Source: an uncultured Alistipes sp.
GTDB lineage: Bacteria; Bacteroidota; Bacteroidia; Bacteroidales; Rikenellaceae
DNA: 64,000 nt
Direction of reading: 5' to 3'
Assembly: GCA_910577475.1 (NCBI GenBank)
Contig: CAJTLJ010000002.1
Coordinates: 62,001-126,000, forward strand
The translations under genes were made by a program, and so were the position numbers. Of this stretch, positions 37,169 through 46,365 are shown piece by piece. Below the pieces are notes generated by a model that made no database searches, was not told where the DNA came from, and saw only the letters and a list, made by a program, of their open reading frames with translations. The first letter of the stretch is position 1; each line of letters begins with the position of its first letter.

Positions 37169-38086
37169 ATGAAACGAACCCTTCTTCTGCTTCTTTGCGG
37201 GATCTGCTGCGGACTTCCCGTCGCCGCACAGGAGTACAGCCGCACGAAACTGAGCTCCGAGTACCGCGACGACAAGAGCGCCGTGATCTCCGCCGAAAAG
37301 GAGTATCCCGGCATCCAGACCGTCGTGATTCAGTTCAGCCAACTGGAGAACTGCGACAACGTTTCGCCGACCGAACGGATCGAGGTGCACCAAAGCGGCC
37401 CCCTGCTGACCCTCCGTCCCACCAACGACCGGCAGTACGTCCGATATGCCTACTCTTATCGGGTCTACGACCACGCCGTCGATCCGAAAGTCGACCGGGA
37501 GTTTCTCTACCGGCTTCCCTTCTCCGCCGCCTGCAAGGCAAAGGTCGGCCGGACCGTTTCCGATACCCGGCTGCTGCAGGGCCCGGACAAGAGGAGCAAA
37601 CCGGTCGAACCGCACGGCTACCGCTTCGCCCTCGCTCCGGGCGATACGGTCTACGCCGCCCGCAAGGGCCGGGTGGTCGAGGTACAGCTGCCCAAAAATC
37701 CGGAGAAGCGCTCCGAACTCACCTACACGCGCGACCAGTCGATGATTCTCGTCGAACATGCGGACGGCACGGTCGCCCGCTACGGATCGGTCGAAGATAT
37801 ACGGGTCGAGGCCGGGGAGATGGTCTACCCCTTCACGCCGCTGGGGCTGGCGTCGTCGTTCGACGGGAAGCGTTATTTCCTCACCTTCGGCATCTTCTAC
37901 CGCAGCTCCGAGAACTCCACGGAGGAACATCGCTTCCCCCTCGTCTACCTCGCGCCGCGGTTCGCCACCGCGTCGGGCGATACGAAGCTCGCTGCCGGCG
38001 ATACCTGTGCGCCGCACGTCGACAACGGCCTGCTGACCCGCGAGATGAACAAGCGCGAGCGAAAAAAGTTCGGTTTCGGAAAATAA
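37169..38086 (+). CDS. M23-fold periplasmic protein, probably without peptidase activity
   Basis: The 305-aa protein has a signal peptide (MKRTLLLLLCGICCGLPVAAQ). An N-terminal beta domain and a C-terminal region with the M23 glycine-rich pattern follow (GDTVYAARKGRVVEV, ILVEHADGTVARYGSVED, GEMVYPFTPLGLAS). The zinc ligands are not in place. The first HxxxD has become HGYRF, and the HxH near the end is replaced by YFLTFGIFY. It therefore probably binds peptidoglycan or activates an amidase rather than cutting. The start at 37169 follows an overlapping divergent promoter. Confidence 0.7.
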   Translation: MKRTLLLLLCGICCGLPVAAQEYSRTKLSSEYRDDKSAVISAEKEYPGIQTVVIQFSQLENCDNVSPTERIEVHQSGPLLTLRPTNDRQYVRYAYSYRVYDHAVDPKVDREFLYRLPFSAACKAKVGRTVSDTRLLQGPDKRSKPVEPHGYRFALAPGDTVYAARKGRVVEVQLPKNPEKRSELTYTRDQSMILVEHADGTVARYGSVEDIRVEAGEMVYPFTPLGLASSFDGKRYFLTFGIFYRSSENSTEEHRFPLVYLAPRFATASGDTKLAAGDTCAPHVDNGLLTREMNKRERKKFGFGK

Positions 38087-38157
38087 AAAGCACCGGTTCG
38101 GCGTTCGATTTGCAGTTAACGCAACGGAATCAACGTATCACAAAAAAGAGAATAACT

Positions 38158-38856
38158 ATGAAAAAGCTGTTTTTGGCAGCGCTCGCCGCGCTCTTCATCC
38201 TCCCCGCCGCCGCGCAGGAGCAACCGGAGGTGTATCCCAGTTACATTCAGGTGAACGGCCGCGCCGAAAAGGAGGTGACGCCCGATGAGTTCTACCTGCA
38301 GATCGTCATCAACGAACGCGACTCGAAAGGGAAAATCTCGGTCGAGAGCCAGCAGCGCGACATGATCGCCGCCCTCAAGAAGCTGGGCATCGCCACCGAC
38401 CGCCAGCTCACCGTGTCGAACGTATCGAGCACCTTCTTCAAGAAGAACACCGCGCTGGCTTCGGCCAAATACCAGCTCAAGCTCACCTCGGCCGCCCAGC
38501 TGTCGGCGGCCTGGCAGGCCCTCTCCGACCTGGGCATCTCGGACGTATCGCTGGTGAAGGTGGGCCGCTCCGATCTGGAGAGCCTGAAGCAGGAGGTGCG
38601 CAAGGCGGCCATCGTCGACGCCCGCACCTGCGCCGAGGAGCTGGCCGGCGCCATCGGACAGCAGGTCGGCAAGTGCTTCAACATCGTGGACTACAACAAC
38701 GACGTGATGCCGGCCTTCTACAACAACTCGATGGTCTTCCGCGCCAAAGGCGTCATGGCGGACGCCGCGGCCGAAGAGTCGGCCGCCGAGGAGCCGCTGG
38801 ACTTCAAGACCGTCAAGCTGACCTACAGCGTTCAGGCGAAATTCGTGCTGAAGTAG
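38158..38856 (+). CDS. SIMPL domain (DUF541) periplasmic protein
   Basis: The 232-aa protein has a signal peptide ending PAAAQ. The SIMPL pattern follows: IQVNGRAEKEVTPDEFYLQIVINE, SQQRDMIAALKKLGI, VSNVSSTFFKKN, and a closing KLTYSVQAKFVLK strand. SIMPL proteins are oligomeric envelope proteins of poorly known function. A 14-bp perfect stem terminator follows. Confidence 0.9.
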   Translation: MKKLFLAALAALFILPAAAQEQPEVYPSYIQVNGRAEKEVTPDEFYLQIVINERDSKGKISVESQQRDMIAALKKLGIATDRQLTVSNVSSTFFKKNTALASAKYQLKLTSAAQLSAAWQALSDLGISDVSLVKVGRSDLESLKQEVRKAAIVDARTCAEELAGAIGQQVGKCFNIVDYNNDVMPAFYNNSMVFRAKGVMADAAAEESAAEEPLDFKTVKLTYSVQAKFVLK

Positions 38857-38870
38857 CGGACAGCCGCCCT

Positions 38871-38915
38871 CGAGCGTCCCGGGACCGGAGATAATCCGTC
38901 ATCCCGGGACGCTCG
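38871..38915 (+). terminator. Terminator after the SIMPL gene
   Basis: CGAGCGTCCCGGGA and its exact complement flank a 17-base loop, followed by TTTA. Confidence 0.75.
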
Positions 38916-38939
38916 TTTATCCGCCGAAGGGGCGGTAAA

Positions 38940-38971
38940 TTTGGCATTTTCACAAGGTTTTCCTATCTTTG
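38940..38971 (+). promoter_or_regulatory. Promoter of the flippase-holB-folK run
   Basis: TTTG, 20 bases, then TATCTTTG, an exact Bacteroidota promoter, 28 bases before the ATG. Confidence 0.85.
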
Positions 38972-38999
38972 TCAGATTATAACGGAGAACATTCGACCC

Positions 39000-40469
39000 A
39001 TGCTGGAGAAATTGGCGAAACAAACGGCGATCTACGGAATCAGCACCATCGCGGTGCGGTTTCTGAGCTACCTGCTCACGCCCTTCTACACCCGCATCTT
39101 CGGCACCGAAACCTACGGCATCGTGACGGACGTCTACGCCCTGATCCCCTTCGCACTGGTGCTTCTGTCGATGGGCATGGAGTCGAGCTACTTCCGCTTC
39201 GCGGCCAAGGCCGAAGCCGGGGGCGGCGACGTCGGGGCGAAGAAACGCCGCCTGTTCGCCGCCTGCTGGGGCGCCACGTTCCACGCCGCCCTGCTCTTCT
39301 TCGGGCTCATCCTTCTTTTCCGCCACACCGTGTCGCGCTGGATGGGACCGGTCTACGAGGCACATCCCGAATACGCGGTGCTGGTGGCCTTCATAATCCT
39401 CTTCGACGTTTGGGCCATCATCCCCTTCTCGCGGCTGCGCGAGCAGGGCCGCCCGACGATATTCGTGATGCTCAAGGCCCTGAATGTCACGGTGAACGTC
39501 CTGCTGGCGGCCGCCTTCGGCATGGCGGGGCTCTACGACACGGAGCTCGGCGTAGGCTGGGTCTTCGTCGCCAACCTCGCGGCCAGCGCCGTGACGCTGC
39601 TGGCGGTGCTGACGACCACCGACCGCGTGCGCCCCAAGATCGACCGGACCGTGCTCGCGGCCGTGATGATCTACTCCCTGCCGCTGCTCGTGAGCGGCAT
39701 TGCCGGCACGGCCAACGAATTTCTGGACCGGCAGATGATCAAATACCTCGTCCCCGAAGGGGCGATGGCGCAGCTGGGCATCTACGGCGCCATCACGAAG
39801 ATCGCCGTGGTGATGATGCTCTTCACCCAGATGTACCGCCTGGCCGCCGAACCCTTCTTTCTGGCGAACTACCGCAAGTCGGAGTTCGTGGAGATGAATG
39901 CCGCCGCGATGAAATACTACCTGATGGCCTCGCTCGTGATCTTTCTGGGCATCGCCCTCTACAAGGAGCTCTTCTCGCTCATCGTGGGGCGCGATTTCCG
40001 CGAAGGGATCTTCATCCTGCCCGTCGTGCTGGGGGCCAACGTCCTGAGCGGCGTATGGCTCAACCTCTCGTTCTGGTACAAACGCGAGGAGCGCACCTCG
40101 CTGGCGCTGTGGGTCACCTTCACGGGACTGCTCTTCGCCGTGGGCGCCAACCTCTGGCTGGTTCCCCGCTGGGGCTACTACGGCGCCGCCTGGGCCCGCC
40201 TCATCAGCGAGGCGGCGATGGTCGCGGTCAGCTACCTCCTCATGCGGCGCCTCTACCCCGTCCCCTACGCCGTGGGACGGATGGCCGAATTCACGGCGCT
40301 GGCCCTGGTCTGCTTCTTCGCAGGCGAGGCGGCCGCGACCCGCATCGACAGCCTCGCCCTGCGCTATGCGGTCAACACCCTCCTGCTGGCCGGGTATCTG
40401 GGCTACCTGATCCGGCGCGAGCGGATCGACGTGCGGGGATTGGCGAAAGCGATATTGAAACGAAGATAG
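39000..40469 (+). CDS. Oligosaccharide flippase family protein (MATE/Wzx type)
   Basis: The 489-aa protein has about twelve membrane segments and begins LEKLAKQTAIYGISTIAVRF, the family start. It would move lipid-linked sugars across the inner membrane. It is separate from the glycosyltransferase block at 5-12 kb but may serve it. holB follows after four bases. Confidence 0.88.
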   Translation: MLEKLAKQTAIYGISTIAVRFLSYLLTPFYTRIFGTETYGIVTDVYALIPFALVLLSMGMESSYFRFAAKAEAGGGDVGAKKRRLFAACWGATFHAALLFFGLILLFRHTVSRWMGPVYEAHPEYAVLVAFIILFDVWAIIPFSRLREQGRPTIFVMLKALNVTVNVLLAAAFGMAGLYDTELGVGWVFVANLAASAVTLLAVLTTTDRVRPKIDRTVLAAVMIYSLPLLVSGIAGTANEFLDRQMIKYLVPEGAMAQLGIYGAITKIAVVMMLFTQMYRLAAEPFFLANYRKSEFVEMNAAAMKYYLMASLVIFLGIALYKELFSLIVGRDFREGIFILPVVLGANVLSGVWLNLSFWYKREERTSLALWVTFTGLLFAVGANLWLVPRWGYYGAAWARLISEAAMVAVSYLLMRRLYPVPYAVGRMAEFTALALVCFFAGEAAATRIDSLALRYAVNTLLLAGYLGYLIRRERIDVRGLAKAILKRR

Positions 40470-40473
40470 AGTT

Positions 40474-41619
40474 ATGCAGTTCAAGGACATTACGGGACAG
40501 GAGGAGCTGAAGCGGCACCTGATACGCAGCATCGATTCGGGCCGCGTGAGCCACGCCCAGCTCTTCACCGGAGCGGCCGGCACGGGGGCCCTGCCGCTGG
40601 CGCTGGCCTACGTGCAGTATCTGAACTGCACGGATCGCCGCAACGGCGACTCGTGCGGCGTCTGCCCCAACTGCCGCCAGACGGCCGAACTGGCCCACCC
40701 CGACCTGCACTGGATCTTTCCGGTGAACAAGCAGGGCAAGAAGTCGGGCGAAACGGTCCTGAGCGACGATTTCCTGCCCGCATTCCGCAGGCTCTTCGCT
40801 CGCACGGGAGGCTATTTCACCCCCCAGACGTGGTTCGACGAGCTCGACCTGGGCAAAACCCTGAAGGGGGTCATCACGGCCAAAGAGGCCGACCGCACGA
40901 TCGAGAAGCTGACGCTGAAAAGTTTCGAGGCGGAGTACAAGAGCGTCATCGTCTGGCTCCCCGAGACGATGAACGAGGATGCAGCCAACAAACTGCTGAA
41001 GATTCTGGAGGAGCCCTGGGACAAGACCCTTTTCCTGCTGGTCTCGGAACAGCCCGACCGCCTGCTGAAGACCATCCTGTCGCGCACGCAGGAGATCGCC
41101 GTGCCGCGCCTGAAGCCCGAGACGCTCGCGGCCGAGGCGCAGCGGGCCGGACGCTCCGAAGCCGAAGCCCGCACGATGGCGCGGCTGGCCGCAGGCGATC
41201 TGCTCGAACTGCGGCACCTGCTCGAGGGGACGGGCGACGCCCAGCGGACCGAAAATTTCCGGCTCTTCTGCGCCCTCATGCGGCTGAGCTACAACGACAA
41301 GCATCTGGAGCTGATCGGCTGGGCCGAGGAGGCCGCGCAGCTCTCCCGCGAACAGCAGCGCGGATTTCTGCGCGACAGCCTGCGCCTGCTGCGCGAGAGC
41401 TACCTGCTCCACGCCGGACTGGGCTCGATCAGCGGGCTGTGGGGCGACGAGGCGGCCTTCTGCCGCAACTTCGCCCCCTTCATCGGCAACGACAATATCG
41501 AACCGCTGATCGGGGAGATCGAGACGGCGATGGCCCAGCTGACCCAGAACGGGAATCCGACCATCGTCTTCACACACTTCGCCTTGAGCGTCAGCAAGAT
41601 GATAAACAGACTCAAGTGA
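40474..41619 (+). CDS. holB: DNA polymerase III subunit delta'
   Basis: The 381-aa clamp-loader subunit has a degenerate P-loop (TGAAGTGAL), as expected for delta', which does not hydrolyse ATP. A four-cysteine zinc module (CTDRRNGDSCGVCPNC) and LPETMNEDAANKLLKILEEP follow, and LSRTQEI is the sensor region. Length is normal for Bacteroidota. Its stop overlaps the folK ATG by one base. Confidence 0.93.
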   Translation: MQFKDITGQEELKRHLIRSIDSGRVSHAQLFTGAAGTGALPLALAYVQYLNCTDRRNGDSCGVCPNCRQTAELAHPDLHWIFPVNKQGKKSGETVLSDDFLPAFRRLFARTGGYFTPQTWFDELDLGKTLKGVITAKEADRTIEKLTLKSFEAEYKSVIVWLPETMNEDAANKLLKILEEPWDKTLFLLVSEQPDRLLKTILSRTQEIAVPRLKPETLAAEAQRAGRSEAEARTMARLAAGDLLELRHLLEGTGDAQRTENFRLFCALMRLSYNDKHLELIGWAEEAAQLSREQQRGFLRDSLRLLRESYLLHAGLGSISGLWGDEAAFCRNFAPFIGNDNIEPLIGEIETAMAQLTQNGNPTIVFTHFALSVSKMINRLK

Positions 41620-42122
41620 TGGCGAAGGCGGTATTGATAACGGGAGGCAACCGGGGCGACGTCCGGGCCCTGCTCCGGCGGGCCGCCGGGCTCATCGGCG
41701 AGCGCATCGGACGCATCGTGCGGAGCTCGGCCTGCTACGAGAGCGCACCGTGGGGATTTCGGGCGGAGCAGTCGTTCTGGAACCAGGTGCTGGAGGTGGA
41801 GACCCCGCTCCATCCCGAAGAGCTGCTGGAGGCGGTGCTCTCCGTCGAGGCGGAGCTGGGCCGCGACCGCGTGCAGGAGGGGCTGGAGAAGGCCTCGACG
41901 GGGGAACGCTATGCCTCTCGGACGCTCGACGTGGACATCCTCTTCTACGACGACGAGGTGATCTGCACCCCGCGGCTGGAGATCCCCCACCCGCGGCTGG
42001 GCGGCAGGGAATTTGTCCTGCGGCCCCTGTGCGAACTGATGCCCGAACGCCGCCACCCGGTGACGGGCGAACGGATGCGCGACGTGCTGAAGGCGCTCGA
42101 AGAAAACGAACGAAGAGATTGA
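41619..42122 (+). CDS. folK: 2-amino-4-hydroxy-6-hydroxymethyldihydropteridine pyrophosphokinase
   Basis: The 167-aa HPPK transfers pyrophosphate from ATP in folate synthesis. It shows LITGGNRGDVRALLRRA at the N-terminus, SFWNQVLEVET and the signature RTLDVDILFYDD followed by IPHPRL. The ATG at 41619 overlaps the holB stop as TGATG, which fixes the start. Confidence 0.93.
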   Translation: MAKAVLITGGNRGDVRALLRRAAGLIGERIGRIVRSSACYESAPWGFRAEQSFWNQVLEVETPLHPEELLEAVLSVEAELGRDRVQEGLEKASTGERYASRTLDVDILFYDDEVICTPRLEIPHPRLGGREFVLRPLCELMPERRHPVTGERMRDVLKALEENERRD

Positions 42123-42124
42123 AA

Positions 42125-43093
42125 ATGCAATACATGGGAAAATATCTGACCGGGCTGCTGGCAGCATGTCTGCTGGCCGTCGGGTGCTCGAAACACGTCG
42201 GGTTCGACACCGCCTACATTCTCAAGGCCTGGAACCAGCCCGTTTCGGGCGGCGAACTGGAGCCATTGAGCGACGTGATGCTCTACGGCTATGTAGCCGA
42301 CACGGTGCAGTGGACCGTAGCCTCCTACGAGGATGCCCTGGCCTGCCGGCTGACCGACAAGCGGAGCGGCGAGACGGTCGACACCCCCTATGCGGCGGGC
42401 ACCCCCTACGAACTGGAGGGATTCGGCCCCACGCTGGCTATGCGGACCGATGCCGAACTGCTGATGGTGGTGGTCGTCGACCGCACGAACCGGCTCTACG
42501 GCTACACGATGCAGAGCTTCTCGCAGAACATGCCCGAGATGTACGTGTCGCTGGTCTTCCAGCCCTGGAAGAAGAGCAACGCCTTCAAGAACGGCACCTG
42601 GTGGATGTTCAACGACTTCTACATTCCGGACGTCGTATGCCGTCTCAACCCCTCCGTGCAGAGCGAGGAGGGGGGCGAGACGACCTCCCTGCGGGGCGTG
42701 ACCCTCTTCGCCTATCAGGTCGACGACCCCTCGCAGTGGGAGCCCGACTCCTTCGCCGACGCCGCGGGCGGTCAGCTGACCAACACGGTGACCGGAGAAC
42801 GCACCGTCTCGAAATACTCCGCCTCGGGCGACAGCGCCGGCGTAGTGACTCTGAACATGCAGCCGGGCGACTACCTGCTGGTGGCGGTCGATTCGCAGAA
42901 CCGCAGCTACGCCCTGCGCCCCTATGCCAACGTCGCGGGCGCCGAACCGCTCACGATTCTCTTCACCCCCTGGCGGACCGACTCGCCCTTCACCGAAGGC
43001 GAATGGAAGATCTGGAACTCCGCACCCGTGGAGCCGGAACAGCCCGAAGAGCCCGGAACGGGCGGAGACAAGGGCGGACCGACAGACGAATAA
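42125..43093 (+). CDS. Lipoprotein with two tandem repeats of one domain, unknown function
   Basis: The 322-aa protein has an SPII signal ending LLAVGCSK. I do not recognise the family. Residues about 50-160 and 195-305 look like copies of one domain. Each starts V-M/T-L-Y/F-x-Y, has a central LLMVVVVDRTNRLYGY or LLVAVDSQNRSYAL strand, and ends L-V/I-F-x-P-W followed by W-x-I/M-N/F. It ends in a Pro/Glu/Gly-rich tail. An ATG nine bases further in (42134) is an alternative start. It sits five bases before the next lipoprotein gene. Confidence 0.7.
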   Translation: MQYMGKYLTGLLAACLLAVGCSKHVGFDTAYILKAWNQPVSGGELEPLSDVMLYGYVADTVQWTVASYEDALACRLTDKRSGETVDTPYAAGTPYELEGFGPTLAMRTDAELLMVVVVDRTNRLYGYTMQSFSQNMPEMYVSLVFQPWKKSNAFKNGTWWMFNDFYIPDVVCRLNPSVQSEEGGETTSLRGVTLFAYQVDDPSQWEPDSFADAAGGQLTNTVTGERTVSKYSASGDSAGVVTLNMQPGDYLLVAVDSQNRSYALRPYANVAGAEPLTILFTPWRTDSPFTEGEWKIWNSAPVEPEQPEEPGTGGDKGGPTDE

Positions 43094-43097
43094 CGAC

Positions 43098-45188
43098 ATG
43101 AAAGCAATGAAATACAACACGTTAGAATATGGACGGGCCGTAGCGAGCCTCCTGCTGGCAGGGTGCTTCTGCGCCGCCTTTCTGGTCCGTTGCGCGAGCA
43201 TCAACAACAACCTGACGGGCGGGCCGAAGGATACGCTTCCGCCGGTGATCCTGCGCATGGACCCCGACAACTTCACGACCCGCTATCCGCTGACCGGATC
43301 GAACCGGAAGATCTACGTCGAGTTCGACGAGTTCGTCCAGCTCAAGGATCAGCAGAAGGAGTTCTTCACCTCGCCGCAGATGAAGAAGAAGCCCCAGCTT
43401 TCGATCCGCGGCAAGGGGGTGGTGATCCAGATCCGCGACACCCTGCTCGAAAACCAGACCTACGCCCTCAACTTCGGCAGCGCCCTGCGCGACAACAACG
43501 AGGGCAATCCGCTCTACTCCATGCGCTACGTCTTCTCCACGGGCGACGAGATCGACTCGATGGTCTGCTCGGGCTACACGGCCGACAGCTACAAGGCCGA
43601 CTCGGTATCGAAGAGCTACATCTGGTTCTTCATCGCCGACTCGGTGGAGCACCGCGCGGAGTACGACTCCACCCTCTTCAAGTACAAGCCCTCGGCCATC
43701 GCCCGCGCCGAGACCAACGGCATCTTCTTCGCCCAGAACCTCAAGCCGGTGAACTACCGCATCTACGCCATCGAGGACAAGAACGACAACCAGCTCTACG
43801 ACCCCTCGGTCGATCAGGTGGGATTCCTCGAGGGGGTCTACAACCCCGCCGATCTGCCCGACTTCGCGATCTGGTACGACTCGGTGCGCCACTATGTGAC
43901 GGCCGAACCGCAGCTCTACTTCCGCATGTTCACCGACAAGGCGTTCCGCCGTCAGACGCTCACCCAGAGCGAGCGTCCGCTGCAACACAAGGCGATGCTC
44001 TATTTCGGAGCAGCCCATCCCGACGTGCGGAAGCTGGAGTTCGACAGCATCCCCGCCGACCGGGTGATCTACGACCCGCAGACCGTGGGGCGCGACACCG
44101 TGGCCCTCTGGTTCAACCTCCCCTCCGCCGAACTGCCCGACACCATCCGCGGCCGGATCACCTACTTCAAGCACGACTCGATCAATCAGTTGCAGGAGGT
44201 GACCGAAGAGCTGAAGCTCTCGTGGCGCTTCATCGAATCCAAGGAGCAGCAGAAGGAGCGCGAGAAGCAGGAGCGGGCCCGTGAAAAGGCCGAAGCGGCG
44301 GGCGAGGAGTATGTCGCCCCCGAGGAGAAGAACCCCTTCGCCTACAAGATCGCCTCGGGCGAGGTCAACCCCGAAAAGCATATCGCCATCGATTTCGACT
44401 ATCCGCTCGTGCGGTTCGACTCCACCTCCGTCTCGCTGATTCTGGAGGAGGCAGACGGGGCGTCGCAGAGCGTCGCACCCCGTTTCCGGCGGGACACGGC
44501 CAACCTGCGCCGCTGGTATCTGGAGGCACCCTGGAAAGAGGCCTCCAAATACAAGCTCCACATCCCGAAGGGTGCCATCACCGACGTGGCCGGTTTCTCG
44601 AACGACTCCATCGGCGGCAATTATACCACGCTCGATCCCGAGAAGTTCGCCGTGGTGAAGATCGACTTCACCCCGCGCGACGACGGATCGGCCTACATCG
44701 TCCAGCTGCTCAACAGCAGCGGTTCGCTGCTTCAGGAGCGCACCGGCGTACGGGGCGGCACGGTGCAGTTCAACTATGTTCCGGCGGGCGAGATCAAGTT
44801 CCGCCTGATCGAGGACCGCAACGACAACGGCAAGTGGGACACGGGCAGTGTGGTGGAGCGGCGCGAGCCCGAACGGGCCGAGCTCTACGTCGACGAGCAG
44901 GGCAACGACACCTTCGCCACGAAAACCAACTGGGAGATCGAACTGGCGATGGACATGAATCGCATATTCGCCCCCGTGACGATGGAGACGCTGATCGAGA
45001 TGCTCGACAAGCGCGAGCAGCAGCGGCTGCAAAAGGCGGCCGAAGAGCAGGCCAAGAACCCCGACCGCGGACGGCAGAACGACGGACACGACCACGGCAC
45101 TTCGGGAGGTTTCGGCATGGGCGGAGCCTTCGGATCGGGCATGGGAGCCTTCGGCAGCGGGTCCCGACGAACCACTAACGGATTTTAA
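43098..45188 (+). CDS. SbsA Ig-like domain lipoprotein
   Basis: The 696-aa lipoprotein begins with a signal ending VRCASI and the Bacteroidota family hallmark LTGGPKDTLPPVI. An Ig-like domain with VEFDEFVQLKDQ follows. Later parts include a Lys/Glu-rich stretch (KEQQKEREKQERAREK, near residue 375) and a repeated Ig-like part. The C-terminal tail is rich in Gly/Ser/Phe. Function is unknown; proteins of this family are outer-membrane associated and conserved in the phylum. I chose the ATG at 43098, just after the preceding stop; the open frame upstream is a shadow. Confidence 0.85.
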   Translation: MKAMKYNTLEYGRAVASLLLAGCFCAAFLVRCASINNNLTGGPKDTLPPVILRMDPDNFTTRYPLTGSNRKIYVEFDEFVQLKDQQKEFFTSPQMKKKPQLSIRGKGVVIQIRDTLLENQTYALNFGSALRDNNEGNPLYSMRYVFSTGDEIDSMVCSGYTADSYKADSVSKSYIWFFIADSVEHRAEYDSTLFKYKPSAIARAETNGIFFAQNLKPVNYRIYAIEDKNDNQLYDPSVDQVGFLEGVYNPADLPDFAIWYDSVRHYVTAEPQLYFRMFTDKAFRRQTLTQSERPLQHKAMLYFGAAHPDVRKLEFDSIPADRVIYDPQTVGRDTVALWFNLPSAELPDTIRGRITYFKHDSINQLQEVTEELKLSWRFIESKEQQKEREKQERAREKAEAAGEEYVAPEEKNPFAYKIASGEVNPEKHIAIDFDYPLVRFDSTSVSLILEEADGASQSVAPRFRRDTANLRRWYLEAPWKEASKYKLHIPKGAITDVAGFSNDSIGGNYTTLDPEKFAVVKIDFTPRDDGSAYIVQLLNSSGSLLQERTGVRGGTVQFNYVPAGEIKFRLIEDRNDNGKWDTGSVVERREPERAELYVDEQGNDTFATKTNWEIELAMDMNRIFAPVTMETLIEMLDKREQQRLQKAAEEQAKNPDRGRQNDGHDHGTSGGFGMGGAFGSGMGAFGSGSRRTTNGF

Positions 45189-45190
45189 CC

Positions 45191-45997
45191 ATGAAACGAC
45201 TTGTCATCCTCCTAACGATCATCCTCTGCGGGGCGGCCCTCCGCACCCCGGTCCGGGCGCAGCACACGCTGGGCGTCTACGCCGGCTACGGCATGGGAAC
45301 GGCCCGGTTCTACCCCAAGCAGGAGACGCGCACCCAGTGGGGGCTCTACACGGCGGGGCTGTCATGGCGCCACTACGGGCTGCAACGCTACGTGGGCGGC
45401 TTCGGCGTGGACGTGGAGCTGCTCCAGAGCGCCTACTCCTACGCCCCCTACGCTTCGGTCACCGAACTGAAGGAGGACTACCTCTACTACACGCGCCGCA
45501 TCAACACCATCTCGGTTCCCGTGGTCTGGCAGCCGCACATCTATATCAAACAGCGGGCGCGCATCTTTCTGGAGGCGGCCGCCACCTTCTCCTACCGCTT
45601 CTCGTCCACTTACGAGAACGAGGTGGCGCGCGACGCCGGTCTGGACAACTGGGAGGGGAAATACACCTACAAGACCGCCCGTGACAACCGCTGGGGCTAC
45701 GGGCTGGCTTTCGGAGGCGGTTTCGCCGTCCTGATCCGCCAGTTCGAGATCAACGTCAAGGCCCGCTACTACTTCGGACTGGGCGACATCCTGCGCAACC
45801 GCAACAAATACGCCGACAACGGCCAGGACGGCCCCGAAAACCCCTTCTGGGCCACTCCGCTGCGTTCGCCGCTGGACAACATCACCCTCTCGATAGGCGT
45901 CGCCTACCGCTTCAACAAGGAGGGCTTCGACGTATGGAAAGCCCCCCGCCGCAAACGGGAAAGACGCGACGAGGGGTTCAACTATCAGGCTCACTAA
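45191..45997 (+). CDS. PorT-like outer-membrane beta-barrel protein
   Basis: The 268-aa protein has a signal peptide (cut near VRAQ). Beta-strands of barrel type follow, including LGVYAGYGMGTARFYP, ISVPVVWQPHIYIKQRARIFLEAAAT and LTLSIGVAYRF. It resembles the PorT family of Bacteroidota barrels, which in some species takes part in type IX secretion assembly. Its C-terminus is basic rather than a type IX signal. It follows the Ig-like lipoprotein by two bases. Confidence 0.75.
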   Translation: MKRLVILLTIILCGAALRTPVRAQHTLGVYAGYGMGTARFYPKQETRTQWGLYTAGLSWRHYGLQRYVGGFGVDVELLQSAYSYAPYASVTELKEDYLYYTRRINTISVPVVWQPHIYIKQRARIFLEAAATFSYRFSSTYENEVARDAGLDNWEGKYTYKTARDNRWGYGLAFGGGFAVLIRQFEINVKARYYFGLGDILRNRNKYADNGQDGPENPFWATPLRSPLDNITLSIGVAYRFNKEGFDVWKAPRRKRERRDEGFNYQAH

Positions 45998-46013
45998 CGA
46001 AAAAACGAAAAAC

Positions 46014-46352
46014 ATGGAAACGATCAGACAACAGAAAATCGCCCGCCAGATCCAGTGCGACATGGCGGACATATTCCAGCGCGACGGCAAGAGCTGTACG
46101 CTGGGCACGATGGTAACCGTCACGGCCGTGCGCGTATCGCCCGACTTCGGCTACGCCAAAATCTACGTGAGCGTATTCCCCTTCGAACGGGGCGCCGAAG
46201 TGCTCGCCGCCATCGAGGAGAAGGGGTGGTTCCTGCGCCGCGAACTGGGCCGCCGCGTGAAAAACCAGCTCAAGACGGTTCCCGAGATCCAGTTCTTCCT
46301 GGACGATTCGCTGGAGTATATCCGCAACATCGAGGAGAAACTCAAGGAGTAA
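46014..46352 (+). CDS. rbfA: Ribosome-binding factor A
   Basis: The 112-aa KH-fold protein binds the 30S subunit during 16S rRNA 5' end maturation. Family pattern: RQQKIARQIQCDMADIFQ, VTAVRVSPDFGYAKIYVSVF, LRRELGRRVKNQLKTVPEIQFFLDDS, each shorter piece recognisable. The permease gene follows 13 bases later, a typical Bacteroidota pairing. Confidence 0.93.
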   Translation: METIRQQKIARQIQCDMADIFQRDGKSCTLGTMVTVTAVRVSPDFGYAKIYVSVFPFERGAEVLAAIEEKGWFLRRELGRRVKNQLKTVPEIQFFLDDSLEYIRNIEEKLKE

Positions 46353-46365
46353 TCCCCTTGCCGCC

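Noticed and set aside
35411..38086. Open plus-strand frame joining the antisense of the S46 gene to the M23-like protein
   Set aside because: Only the part from 37169 has a signal peptide and family sequence. A promoter lies at 37117-37148.
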